A program made the position numbers and the translations under genes. A DNA stretch of 16,350 nt from CAYSPT01 sp964432985 (lineage in GTDB: Bacteria > Muiribacteriota > CAYSPT01), in NCBI GenBank assembly GCA_964432985.1, contig CAYSPT010000093.1, positions 1 to 16,350 on the forward strand, read 5' to 3'. Below, piece by piece: positions 7,906 through 15,573 of this stretch. A model generated the notes under the pieces. It worked only from the letters and a program-made list of their open reading frames with translations, searched no databases and was not told where the DNA came from. Numbering within the stretch: the stretch's first letter is position 1; each line of letters begins with the position of its first letter.

Positions 7906-7928
7906 AAAAAAGTAGTAGGCTTTCTACT
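7906..7928 (-). terminator. Weak intrinsic terminator between pilB and gatC
   Basis: Read leftwards, the sequence forms AGTAG (7928-7924), a 5-base loop and CTACT (7918-7914), followed after two bases by six T (7911-7906). The stem is short and not GC-rich, so termination is probably partial; the gat genes may receive read-through from pilB. Confidence 0.4.
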
Positions 7929-7958
7929 GCGGCCAGGAAACCAACCGTATTTTTCGGG

Positions 7959-9701
7959 TTAATCCTCACCGTAGGCTACCCTGACCACCTCGGGAACGGT
8001 GGTTCTTCCATCGAGCACCTTCTGCATTCCATCCTCCCGCAGTGTCCTCATGCCCAACCGCCGGCCAGCGGTGCGGATAACGGAGGTTGCCTGCTTGGAC
8101 ACGATAAGTTCCCGAATTTCTTCGTTCGGAACCAGGATTTCGTTTATGGTCGTCCGTCCCCTGAACCCGGTTTTCTTGCAGATGGGACAGCCCTGTCCTT
8201 TGTACAATTTGGTTTCTGATGTTATAGCATCATCTCCCATGGACTTGCGGATCTCGCTCGATTCGCGGACAGTGGGAGTGTACGCTTTATTGCACTTGTC
8301 GCAAATGGTTCTCACCAGACGCTGGGCCATCATGCAGATTACCGATGAAGCCACCAGGAACGGTTCCACTCCCATGTCGATCAGGCGGGTCACCGCGCCG
8401 GCAGCGTCGTTGGTGTGGAGCGTCGATAGCACCAGGTGACCGGTGAGGGCCGCCCTGATGGCGATCTCGGCCGTGTCGTAATCACGAATTTCTCCGACCA
8501 TGATGATGTCCGGGTCCTGCCTGAGGATCGACCTGAGGCCGTTGGCAAAATCGAAACCGGCCTTGGGATTGACCTGTGACTGATTGATTATTCCCATCCG
8601 GTACTCTACCGGGTCCTCCACCGTGACGATGTTCTTTTCCAGGGTGTTGATCTTGTCAAGAGCGGCGTACAGGGTGGTGGATTTGCCGCTGCCGGTGGGT
8701 CCGGTGACCAGGATGATCCCGTTGGGCTGATGAATGGCCCATGAAAAATTCTCCAGCACCTGCCCGGAAAAACCCAGGCTCTCCAGTTCGATCAGATAGC
8801 TGGCCCGGTCCAGTATCCTGAGCACCGCTTTCTCACCTTCCACGGTGGGATAGGTAGAGACACGGAGGTCTATCTCCCGGCTCTGGTGCGTTACCTTGAT
8901 CCGGCCGTCCTGGGGAACCCGCTTTTCAGCGATGTCCAGGTTTGACATGACCTTGATACGGGACACCACCGGACTTTCCAATTGCTTCGAGAGTGACATA
9001 ACCTCCAGCAAAACACCGTCCACCCGGTACCTGATTCTCAGGTTGCGGCCATCCGGCTCGATGTGAATATCGCTGGCGCCGTCCCGGACGGCCTGACCGA
9101 TGATTAAGTCCACCAGTTCGATAACGGGCGCCTTCTTGCCCGAGGTCATGGTGCGGCGGCTCAACTCTTCGATCTTTCCCAGAAGCCCGCCGTCCTGAAC
9201 GACGCCGGTGGCTTTTTGCAGCGTGAGAATAGAGGTATCCTTAACAGTAAACCGGCTGCTTTCGCCGTAATACCGTTCTATTGCAACGGAGATTTCCTCT
9301 TCGGTGCTGATCAGGGGTTTGATCTCGCAGCCGGTGGTGTGCTCCAGGCTGTCTATCACGAAACTGTCCAGAGGATCGAGCATAGCCACGGTGAGCGTGT
9401 TTTTTACTTTTAGCAGCGGAATTAACTGGTACCGGATGGCAATATCTTTGGGAACGAGTTTTACCACCTGGGGATCGATGACATAGTTGCCCAGATTGGC
9501 ATAGGGAATCCCCAGTTTCGTCTCCAGGAAGAGGATGAGGTCCTCCTGCTGGAGGTATCCCTTGTTGATGAGTGTATACCCGAGGCTGTGCCCGGATTTT
9601 CTCTGCTCAGCCAGTGCTTCCTGCAACTGCCGTTCGGTGATGAGGTTGGCCTCTATCAGACTGGCGCCCAGCAACCTTTTAATTTCTGCCACATCTTTCA
9701 C
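7959..9701 (-). CDS. pilB: Type IV pilus/type II secretion assembly ATPase (PilB/GspE family)
   Basis: A hexameric cytoplasmic ATPase that powers pilus or pseudopilus polymerisation. From the GTG at 9701 it has 580 residues. The N-terminal ~150 are a GspE-N/MshEN-like region (LGASLIEANLITERQLQEAL at about 11-30), a domain type that in some members binds c-di-GMP. The motor follows, with an Asp-box region near 211-216 (SDIHIEP), Walker A GPTGSGKST (334-342), Walker B IIMVGEIRD (399-407), a His box GHLVLSTLHTND (421-432) and the zinc tetracysteine Cys467, 470, 505, 508. The frame reaches a TTG at 9713, but that codon has no ribosome site; the GTG at 9701 is preceded by GAGG at 6 bases. GTG 9692 is also possible. 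No pilC, pilT or pilin gene is in view, so the exact system (pilus or T2SS) is undecided; PilB is the likelier name. Confidence 0.93.
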   Translation of the reverse strand: MKDVAEIKRLLGASLIEANLITERQLQEALAEQRKSGHSLGYTLINKGYLQQEDLILFLETKLGIPYANLGNYVIDPQVVKLVPKDIAIRYQLIPLLKVKNTLTVAMLDPLDSFVIDSLEHTTGCEIKPLISTEEEISVAIERYYGESSRFTVKDTSILTLQKATGVVQDGGLLGKIEELSRRTMTSGKKAPVIELVDLIIGQAVRDGASDIHIEPDGRNLRIRYRVDGVLLEVMSLSKQLESPVVSRIKVMSNLDIAEKRVPQDGRIKVTHQSREIDLRVSTYPTVEGEKAVLRILDRASYLIELESLGFSGQVLENFSWAIHQPNGIILVTGPTGSGKSTTLYAALDKINTLEKNIVTVEDPVEYRMGIINQSQVNPKAGFDFANGLRSILRQDPDIIMVGEIRDYDTAEIAIRAALTGHLVLSTLHTNDAAGAVTRLIDMGVEPFLVASSVICMMAQRLVRTICDKCNKAYTPTVRESSEIRKSMGDDAITSETKLYKGQGCPICKKTGFRGRTTINEILVPNEEIRELIVSKQATSVIRTAGRRLGMRTLREDGMQKVLDGRTTVPEVVRVAYGED

Positions 9702-9747
9702 CTTCCGCCTCAAACGCTTATTAATCCGAATTATTCGGTTCGGGAGC

Positions 9748-10170
9748 TCACACTCCGTTTGCAGCGCTGCATTTTTCCCGGTAGATACTGTCGAGTATCC
9801 CGTTTACAAACCGCCCGGAATCCTCCGTGCTGAAGGTATTGGCAAGCTCGATTGCCTCGTTGATGGAAACATTATGCGGGATCTCCTTCATGAACAGCAG
9901 TTCCAGCACGGCCATCCTCAAGATGTTGCGGTCAATAGCCGGCATCCGCTCGATTGGCCAGTTCTTCGAGTACTCGTTGATTACCGTATCGATAGCTTCC
10001 AGTCGGGACAGCACTCCCCTGACCAGTTCTTCCATGAAGGGAACCGCCTGGGAAGGGATGTCATGCTGCTCAATCATCGACTCCATGGCACTGTCTGCAT
10101 CTATCCGGCAAATGTCCACCTGGTACAGCACTGACATTGCAAACTCCCGTGCCTGACGTCTCTTTCCCAC
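9748..10170 (-). CDS. nusB: Transcription antitermination factor NusB
   Basis: An all-helical RNA-binding protein of about 140 residues. With NusE (S10) it binds boxA and prevents premature termination in rRNA operons. The N-terminal GKRRQAREFAMSVLYQVD and the C-terminal NVSINEAIELANTFSTEDSGRFVNGILD are diagnostic. The frame can be opened as far as an ATG at 10221. I prefer the GTG at 10168-10170: it gives the usual NusB N-terminus and is preceded by GGAGGTGA (10186-10179) at 8 bases, and a TATAAT box at 10229-10224 would leave almost no leader for the upstream ATG. The next gene in the same direction is pilB, whose GTG lies 46 bases downstream. Confidence 0.95.
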   Translation of the reverse strand: MGKRRQAREFAMSVLYQVDICRIDADSAMESMIEQHDIPSQAVPFMEELVRGVLSRLEAIDTVINEYSKNWPIERMPAIDRNILRMAVLELLFMKEIPHNVSINEAIELANTFSTEDSGRFVNGILDSIYREKCSAANGV

Positions 10171-10178
10171 TACCCCGT

Positions 10179-10186
10179 TCACCTCC
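10179..10186 (-). promoter_or_regulatory. Ribosome binding site of nusB
   Basis: GGAGGTGA, a full match to the anti-Shine-Dalgarno complement, lies 8 bases before GTG 10170. It sets the nusB start 17 codons inside the longest open frame. Confidence 0.65.
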
Positions 10187-10223
10187 GCACTCTTATAGGG
10201 TGATTCCAATGCACCGGTCATCT

Positions 10224-10232
10224 ATTATAACA
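10224..10232 (-). promoter_or_regulatory. Extended -10 promoter of nusB
   Basis: TGTTATAAT on the minus strand is a perfect -10 box with an adjacent TGn extension. No good -35 is seen 16-18 bases upstream. Transcription would start near 10216, giving a leader of about 45 bases to the GTG at 10170. Confidence 0.55.
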
Positions 10233-10268
10233 AAAATGAGTACCATGAGGTGAGTGGAAAACTTGAGA

Positions 10269-10336
10269 AGACTCCTCGTGCGTGGCAGCTACGCCCACTA
10301 GAAGGCATATCATCGCTCAATGCTGGCGTTTCCGCC
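10269..10336 (-). repeat. Structured intergenic element, copy 2 (candidate RNA motif)
   Basis: Read leftwards from 10336, this is the partner of 627-694: 68 bases, no gaps, 51 identities. The outer stem is GGCGG (10336-10332) with CTGCC (10288-10284), using one G-U pair. The inner stem is ACGCC (10329-10325) with GGCGT (10295-10291). The 29-base loop keeps CGATGAT at the same distance from both stems. It lies after the unrecognised helical-protein gene and before the nusB promoter, the same post-gene/pre-promoter setting as copy 1. Confidence 0.6.
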
Positions 10337-10379
10337 CTCTGATAAGTAAGAGAAGAAAGGAGGAGGAGCTGACAGGTGG

Positions 10380-11198
10380 TTACATATCGCCACTGCAGTC
10401 CAGGGCTATTCTTTGAATCGCTTGGGATGGAACCATATCGGTGCGGTTCTCAAGGCTGGTGAATCCATAAGGGGCCAGATCGTGAAGATCGTGCATCAGG
10501 GGATCGTCAAGCTTCAGCGAGTTCATCAGTTCCAGGTCCGAGGCAAGACGTTTACACCGGTTTTGCTGGTCTTCGTACTTTCTTCTCAAATGCTTTTTTC
10601 TCCAGAACATCCAGTCCCAGCAGTGCTGGTACTGGAATTTTAGTTCCTGCAGCTTACTATTTTCATACCCCATGATAACATCCGAATAAGCCCGGTACTG
10701 AGCTCTGGCCAGGTTCCAGCGGTCATGTTTGCGAAAGAAGAGAAATCCGCTGGTGTTTTCGGCGACCTTACGCAGGAAGAAGTATTTTTCCAGCTCCAGG
10801 GAGGCTTTCGCTTGAATCCACTCTTCCTCGGCTTGTTCCATGCGCCGCTGACGGTTGTTGCGGGAAATGGTTAAAATCCATGGAGTGCCATGGAAATGTT
10901 CCCTGGCTGTCAGGTAAGCAGCGTGCTTTTTCTTGATTTCATTTTCCTTCACCGCCAGGTACCCGGAATTCATTTTGGGATCTATGATCCGGCCGGTTTT
11001 TCCCACGCTGTCCACCACATTATCAAAGGACTCAAGGACCTCTTCCAGATCGTGGGCGAAATCGCCGACCTGGCCTCCACGAACTACCGTGCCCGTAGTA
11101 GCACCTTCCATGGGCAGCGTGACCGGAGGGGAACATACCAGCAGCAAAACTGCCGTTACAGCGCCGGCGAAGGTCATGCGAATGCCTGTTGCAGCCAT
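10380..11198 (-). CDS. Unrecognised secreted protein with long helical region
   Basis: I do not recognise this family. From ATG 11198 it has 272 residues. An N-terminal signal-type segment (MTFAGAVTAVLLLVCSPP, about 8-25) points to export; Cys22 follows Val, so it is not a canonical lipobox. Residues ~45-230 are strongly charged and mostly helical, with coiled-coil-like stretches (KENEIKKKHAAYLTAREHF; RRMEQAEEEWIQAKASLELE) and an unusual aromatic patch (CWDWMFWR, 193-200) followed by a basic run. The start is chosen because GGAGG, itself inside an upstream in-frame ATG, sits 8 bases before ATG 11198; a frame from 11213 is also open. It is divergent from the glycosyltransferase gene across about 136 bases and upstream of the repeat element and nusB. 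Confidence 0.75.
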   Translation of the reverse strand: MAATGIRMTFAGAVTAVLLLVCSPPVTLPMEGATTGTVVRGGQVGDFAHDLEEVLESFDNVVDSVGKTGRIIDPKMNSGYLAVKENEIKKKHAAYLTAREHFHGTPWILTISRNNRQRRMEQAEEEWIQAKASLELEKYFFLRKVAENTSGFLFFRKHDRWNLARAQYRAYSDVIMGYENSKLQELKFQYQHCWDWMFWRKKHLRRKYEDQQNRCKRLASDLELMNSLKLDDPLMHDLHDLAPYGFTSLENRTDMVPSQAIQRIALDCSGDM

Positions 11199-11256
11199 CA
11201 TCATCTCCTCCATTCACCGTAGTCTATGCAGTGTTTCAGGAAAAGTTTCAGTTATG

Positions 11257-11285
11257 TTGCCTAGACCACAGGCGCCTGATACAAT
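11257..11285 (+). promoter_or_regulatory. Sigma70-type promoter of the glycosyltransferase operon, with internal palindrome
   Basis: TTGCCT (11257-11262) and TACAAT (11280-11285, 5 of 6) are 17 bases apart, and TGA immediately before the -10 supplies an extended -10 element. The spacer holds the perfect palindrome CAGGCGCCTG (11269-11278), positioned where a bound repressor would block polymerase. The start of transcription would be near 11292, about 43 bases before the GTG at 11335. Confidence 0.5.
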
Positions 11286-11334
11286 GAGTGGCAGCGCAGC
11301 CTGCTAGTGCCGTAATGAGACAGAGGAACAAGCC

Positions 11335-13107
11335 GTGCCCGAAGAACCGCTGGTGAGCATCCACATGATTGCCTACAATGCTGAAAAATTCATTGCGGCA
11401 GCGATCGAAAGTGTTCTCAACCAGACCTACCGGAATATTGAACTGGTCATCGTCGACGACGGATCTACCGACCGGACCTCGGAGATAGCTCAAAGCTACC
11501 TGTCGGATAAAAGAGTCAAGTACATCCCGAAAGAACACAGCGGTATACAGCCCACCCGCAACGTGGCCCAGCAGAACTGCACGGGAGACTATATAGTTAT
11601 CGTGGACTCGGATGATATTGCCTATCCGCAACTGATCGAAACGGAGGTAACTGTACTTCAGGAAAATCCCGGGATAGACGCAGTGTACACTAATCTCGAT
11701 CTGATCGGAGCGGATGGCCGGAGTTTAGATTCCGTCTGGGAATTCGGTGAATTCGGACAGGTCGAAATGGTCTCGAAAATATTCCACGAGGGGGGAAATG
11801 TCACACCGTTTCCCTCGTTGATGATTACACGACGAATAGCCGATCAGGTCGGTGAATTTGATGAAGGATTCACCATGAGCGGAGACAGTGATTTCGTGGC
11901 CCGCCTGGCACGTTTCGGCAGGTTTAAACGGATAGACCAACCCCTTTATTACTACCGCCGTCACTCCAGCAATATTTCGTACAGTTCCGAAGTACTGAGT
12001 AAGAAATTTACCAAACGTTACCGTAATACCCATCGTCTTCTGAAAAAAATGCTTGACCTGTTCCCGGAAACCTGGTTGTCGCCGCCGCCTCGGAAAACTC
12101 CGGAGGAGAAGAAGAGCTCTTTTTCGCGTCTGGGAGTAGTCAAGAAAATAACCGAAAACGCCCTGGAAGCCGGTCAATACGGTTGTGAAAAAGACTATTT
12201 CGAACTGGCAGCACATTTTCTCGACGGCAAGGAAGCACCTGAAAAAGCAGCTGCACCCATTGCGTCCGTCCCCGCAGCGGCACCGGACGACCCGATCACA
12301 GTCCTGGTAGTGGGAGAAGCCAGGAATCCCACCACCAATTCACTCATCAGATTCCTGACCCGCCAGGGGCACAACGTTCATCTGTATGATGGAGGAGTAG
12401 GTCCTGTACGTATCTCCGGGGTAACACACCATGGCCCGATTCCGGCCGCAATGCTTGCCTGGGAATCCCAGGGGGAAAATGGTTCCGGTGAAAATTTTGT
12501 CAAACTGCTCATCTCCCATACGCTGGGCGTCATCCAGGCAATTCATACCGCCCGGCCCCAAATCGTTCACGGAATTTACCTTTCTCTCTGGGGGCAGTGG
12601 GCTTCTTTTGCCGGCTTCCAGCCCTTCGTCCTTTCACCGCTCGGCCCCGATCTCGGACACGATATCCAGACATCTCCCCTGGTCCGAAACCTGAACCTCC
12701 AGGCGTTGACGCACACCGCCGCGGTTGTTACCGACTCGGCAGCAGTAGAAAAGGACGCCATCAGACACATGGGGGACAGCAAGGATGTCACCCGCGTCCC
12801 CATGAAAAAAATCGAAGACCAGTACCGTCGTTTTCTCACCGGTTTTCTGAACAATGATCTCCAAGACGGCAAACACATGAAAACCGGACTGAGGCATCTG
12901 TACAGGGGATCCCCAGAGGCCAGTCTGAAGTATTTTTGCCGTGTTCTGGGCAAACAGGGGATATCGGATCCGGCCGGGATACCCACCCTCACAGCCCTGG
13001 CCTGTTCCCTGTTCCCCCTGGAATACAGGGAAGGAAACTTCGATGTGGTGCTGCAACTTCTTAAACAGGCGATAGTGCTCACCGTCAACCAGCCGAGAAC
13101 AACTTGA
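11335..13107 (+). CDS. Two-domain glycosyltransferase: GT2 (GT-A) fused to an N-terminal GT-B half
   Basis: A 590-residue cytoplasmic protein. Residues 5-240 are a family 2 glycosyltransferase: VSIHMIAYNAEKFI, VIVDDGSTD (DDGS 41-44, nucleotide binding), the metal-binding DSDD at 91-94, and an SGDSDF segment (182-187) where the catalytic acid lies in this family. After a Lys/Glu-rich stretch and an Ala/Pro linker (~296-319), residues 321-480 look like the N-terminal Rossmann half of a GT4-type enzyme (VLVVGEARNPTTNSLIRFL, ARPQIVHGIYLS, LSPLGPDLGHD, AVVTDSAAVEKDAI). The C-terminal donor-binding half with its E-x7-E motif is absent; instead ~495-590 is a short helical tail. It probably transfers a sugar in exopolysaccharide or glycan synthesis; donor and acceptor are unknown. 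The GTG start has AGAGG 8 bases upstream. It precedes the barrel gene by 72 bases. Confidence 0.88.
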   Translation: MPEEPLVSIHMIAYNAEKFIAAAIESVLNQTYRNIELVIVDDGSTDRTSEIAQSYLSDKRVKYIPKEHSGIQPTRNVAQQNCTGDYIVIVDSDDIAYPQLIETEVTVLQENPGIDAVYTNLDLIGADGRSLDSVWEFGEFGQVEMVSKIFHEGGNVTPFPSLMITRRIADQVGEFDEGFTMSGDSDFVARLARFGRFKRIDQPLYYYRRHSSNISYSSEVLSKKFTKRYRNTHRLLKKMLDLFPETWLSPPPRKTPEEKKSSFSRLGVVKKITENALEAGQYGCEKDYFELAAHFLDGKEAPEKAAAPIASVPAAAPDDPITVLVVGEARNPTTNSLIRFLTRQGHNVHLYDGGVGPVRISGVTHHGPIPAAMLAWESQGENGSGENFVKLLISHTLGVIQAIHTARPQIVHGIYLSLWGQWASFAGFQPFVLSPLGPDLGHDIQTSPLVRNLNLQALTHTAAVVTDSAAVEKDAIRHMGDSKDVTRVPMKKIEDQYRRFLTGFLNNDLQDGKHMKTGLRHLYRGSPEASLKYFCRVLGKQGISDPAGIPTLTALACSLFPLEYREGNFDVVLQLLKQAIVLTVNQPRTT

Positions 13108-13150
13108 TTAAAAGATTAACTCTGTGCTATTACAGTAAGGAATAGCTACA

Positions 13151-13170
13151 CCATCCACCAGGGTGAATGG
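13151..13170 (+). repeat. Inverted repeat just before the barrel gene start
   Basis: CCATCCACC pairs with GGTGAATGG, leaving one C/A mismatch; with a 4-base loop the stem is CCAT, mismatch, CAC/GTG. It ends 9 bases before ATG 13180 and covers the region where a ribosome site would lie, so it might modulate translation of the barrel gene or be an operator. No separate clear Shine-Dalgarno is present. Confidence 0.35.
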
Positions 13171-13179
13171 ACGGTAATC

Positions 13180-14610
13180 ATGACCAGTGTCAACACGTTC
13201 CGACAAGCGGTACTAGTTTGCGTAATAGCACTTCTTCTCGTTACCGCCGTTACCGCCATTTCGGTTACCGCTCAAAATCTGACTGTCCTGGACCAGCGTC
13301 TCCAATTCGAAGAGGAGAGAATTATCGACATCCTGGACGAAACCGAATGGCGCATGCCGCCAGCAATTCCTGGCATTACCTACGACTGGGGTGGATGGCT
13401 TGCTTTCAACTTCTACCGTTTCAATGAATTCGACCGCTCCTCGGCCCAACCTGACTCCATCGAGGGCGCCGTCATCTGGGACCTCAGGCTCTGGACCAAA
13501 GTGTTTTTCGGGAAAGGCAACAGTTTCTATTTCCGGAGCAAACACCAGTTCACCTCCACCGATTGGGGAGGTGCATACGCAGGGCATGACAGCACGGACA
13601 TCGACGGGCCGCACATCGATCTGGCGTATTTCACGTTCAACTTCCCCCGAGGCATGTCCGCCCGCCTGGGGCGCCAGTACTTCAGGCTGGGACGCGGACT
13701 GGTACTGGGTAACGTCCTGGACGGTATAAAGGTGGACAAGCAGTTCAGAAAAAGCTCTGTGAAAACGTACCTGGCCCTGACCAGACCGCACGAGAACAAT
13801 CTCGACACTTCCATCCCCGGCTGGGATCTGGGGTGCCGGCGTATGTTCGCCGCGGTGGAGGGAGAATACAGGATGTCCTCCGGGCGGCGGCTGTTCAGTT
13901 ACCTGCTGTGGGAAAAGGACCGGAGTGAAGAGATACCGGAAGATGTCAATCAGCTCTACTCGTACGACGCCACCTACCTGGGAATCGGAAGTGAAGGGAC
14001 GGTTGTAAGAGATGTCTCCTACTGGGGTGAAGTTGTAAAGCAGTGGGGGACAGCCCCCGTATCCGGCGCCACTGCCACTACCAAAGTGAAAGCGGCGGCA
14101 TTTAACCTGGGTGCCATGTGGTTGCCCAGATTGAGAATGCATCCCACGCTGTCGTTTGAGCTGTATCACGGCAGCGGCGATGACGGGCGGGGACACGTGA
14201 CCAATGCTGTGGGGGGGAAACTCACTTCCGGTACCGATAACGGCTTTTATCACTTCAGCACACCGGGTCTCGGGCTGGCGTTTACTCCCCGTCTTTCCAA
14301 CCTCAGAGTTCTCAAAACTGCTTTTTCATTCAAGCCCTTCGAAAGAGAACAGTCGGAGCAGGATCTGATGGTGAGCATCATCGGCAGCAGCTACCGCAAA
14401 CGCAAGGCCCAGGGTGCCATATCCGATCTTCTGGCAACCGAAGCGGCCAAGAATGTAGGGTCGGAAATAGATCTTTACCTGTCCTGGAAACTGTTGTCGG
14501 ACATACGGATGAGTATGAGTTTCGGCAGGTTTTCTCCCGGCGATGCTTATCCGGTGGCAAACCGCAGCAAAACGTCATACGGTAATCTGAGCGTCTCATA
14601 TTCTTTTTAA
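13180..14610 (+). CDS. Outer-membrane beta-barrel of the alginate-export (AlgE-like) type
   Basis: A 476-residue exported protein. The signal peptide (~8-31) probably ends at ISVTA before Gln32. The mature part shows alternating amphipathic strands throughout. The segment ARLGRQYFRLGRGLVLGNVLDGIKV (about 161-185) resembles the GRQ...G...DG signature of alginate-export-type porins. The last ~50 residues (SEIDLYLSWKLLSDIRMSMS, then FSPGDAY) match the closing strands typical of that family. The chain ends YSF, with the C-terminal Phe expected for assembly by the BAM machinery. Members form anionic-polysaccharide or small-solute channels. Here, between a glycosyltransferase gene and a secreted-protein gene, export of a surface glycan is a reasonable inference, but the substrate is not shown. 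The next gene starts 15 bases after its stop. Confidence 0.82.
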   Translation: MTSVNTFRQAVLVCVIALLLVTAVTAISVTAQNLTVLDQRLQFEEERIIDILDETEWRMPPAIPGITYDWGGWLAFNFYRFNEFDRSSAQPDSIEGAVIWDLRLWTKVFFGKGNSFYFRSKHQFTSTDWGGAYAGHDSTDIDGPHIDLAYFTFNFPRGMSARLGRQYFRLGRGLVLGNVLDGIKVDKQFRKSSVKTYLALTRPHENNLDTSIPGWDLGCRRMFAAVEGEYRMSSGRRLFSYLLWEKDRSEEIPEDVNQLYSYDATYLGIGSEGTVVRDVSYWGEVVKQWGTAPVSGATATTKVKAAAFNLGAMWLPRLRMHPTLSFELYHGSGDDGRGHVTNAVGGKLTSGTDNGFYHFSTPGLGLAFTPRLSNLRVLKTAFSFKPFEREQSEQDLMVSIIGSSYRKRKAQGAISDLLATEAAKNVGSEIDLYLSWKLLSDIRMSMSFGRFSPGDAYPVANRSKTSYGNLSVSYSF

Positions 14611-14617
14611 AAGGAGG
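14611..14617 (+). promoter_or_regulatory. Ribosome binding site of the CuAO-N-like gene
   Basis: AAGGAGG begins right after the barrel gene stop and lies 8 bases before GTG 14626. It rules in the GTG start; the ATG at 14619 runs into a stop after three codons. Confidence 0.8.
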
Positions 14618-14625
14618 ATGACCAC

Positions 14626-15516
14626 GTGAATTGGAAAGGGATTTGTGTCTTTTTCGCCTTGCTCCTTTCCTTCACTATACCGCTTATCATGCCGCTTCAT
14701 GTTCTGGCCGAAGATAGCCCGGGGAATCGAACTGGCCCGGCTGAAATAGACGCAAGCCGTCTTCCTTCTTATTTCCTTTTGAAAAACAGAGACGATGTCA
14801 TTTACTGCGCCCTGACAGTATTCGTAGACGCCATGTATTTTCAGGACGTTCTTTTCGAACCGGAAAGTCGGAGTTTGCTCTTGACAGGACAGCGATCGGT
14901 GAGGATCCGGATAGGGGAGCAGCGGCTGGATGTGAACGACGTTCCCGCTGAGATGGAAGCACCGGTCATTCTCGTCGGCGAAGAGCTCTACCTTCCGGCG
15001 GATTCTTTCGCCTCTCTACTCGGCTCATCCATCAAACTGCCAGAGCCGCGCTATGTCCGGGCCCTGGAGGAAACCGACCGGAAACGTCAGGTTTTAGGTA
15101 CCCAGCGGGGTCCTGCCCTATCCCAGGGGCAGTTCTTCAGACAACTTATCCGCAAAAGGATTGCCAGCAAGGAAGATGTATGCCGGGCGGTGGCTTTACT
15201 GCTTACCTTACCGGAGGCCCTGGGGCCGTACGACTCACTGTTGACCTCGATCAAACAAGAAGGTGTCATTCCCGCTTCGTGGAAATTTAAACCGCAGGAT
15301 CCAGCCACGCAGGGATTCGCCTGTTTCATCTTTATCCGGGCCCTGGGAGTTAAAGGTGGTCTGAGCACCAGGATTCTGGGATTTTCCGGACGAACCGCTT
15401 ACCGTGAAGCTGTTTACATGAATCTTACCACCCCGACAGGAGACCGGACCAGGATGACCGGTGGAGAGCTCATAGCCATACTGCAAAAAGCAAGTAAGAT
15501 CCGTCGGGAAAAGTAG
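14626..15516 (+). CDS. Secreted protein with a copper-amine-oxidase-N-like domain and an SLH-like C-terminus
   Basis: 296 residues with a signal peptide (~5-28, cleavage likely at HVLA before Glu29). Residues ~55-140 resemble the small beta-rich copper amine oxidase N-terminal-like domain (IRIGEQRLDVNDVPAEMEAP, then VGEELYLPADSFASLLG), a domain of many surface proteins that does not itself imply amine oxidation. Residues ~165-290 are helical and resemble SLH-type repeats (ASKEDVCRAVALLL; LKQ-like stretch IKQEGVIPASWKF; ATQGFACFIFIRALGVKGG; a final MTGGELIAILQKA), which in other proteins attach to cell-wall polymers. The resemblance is by pattern only. The gene is coupled closely to the barrel gene (15-base gap, strong Shine-Dalgarno), so the product probably works with it in the periplasm or at the surface, possibly as an accessory of glycan export. 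Confidence 0.72.
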   Translation: MNWKGICVFFALLLSFTIPLIMPLHVLAEDSPGNRTGPAEIDASRLPSYFLLKNRDDVIYCALTVFVDAMYFQDVLFEPESRSLLLTGQRSVRIRIGEQRLDVNDVPAEMEAPVILVGEELYLPADSFASLLGSSIKLPEPRYVRALEETDRKRQVLGTQRGPALSQGQFFRQLIRKRIASKEDVCRAVALLLTLPEALGPYDSLLTSIKQEGVIPASWKFKPQDPATQGFACFIFIRALGVKGGLSTRILGFSGRTAYREAVYMNLTTPTGDRTRMTGGELIAILQKASKIRREK

Positions 15517-15573
15517 TAAACAAGCAAAATTATTCGACAAGCGTAGTTCTTCGGCAAGAGGGTTGCTACCAGA

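Noticed and set aside
9702..9713. TTG at 9713 as the pilB start
   Set aside because: It has no Shine-Dalgarno and is a rare start codon; the GTG at 9701 with GAGG at 6 bases is better.
9535..10134. Plus-strand frame spanning the pilB start and nusB
   Set aside because: It runs antisense across two well-identified genes and the gap between them.
11132..11198. Lipoprotein signal in the orphan secreted protein
   Set aside because: Cys22 is preceded by Val, not Gly, Ala or Ser, so the lipobox is not canonical.
13213..14253. Long minus-strand open frame (346 codons) opposite the barrel gene
   Set aside because: The plus strand has a signal peptide, barrel strand pattern and C-terminal Phe. The opposite frame has no recognisable domain and is the usual shadow in GC-rich coding sequence.
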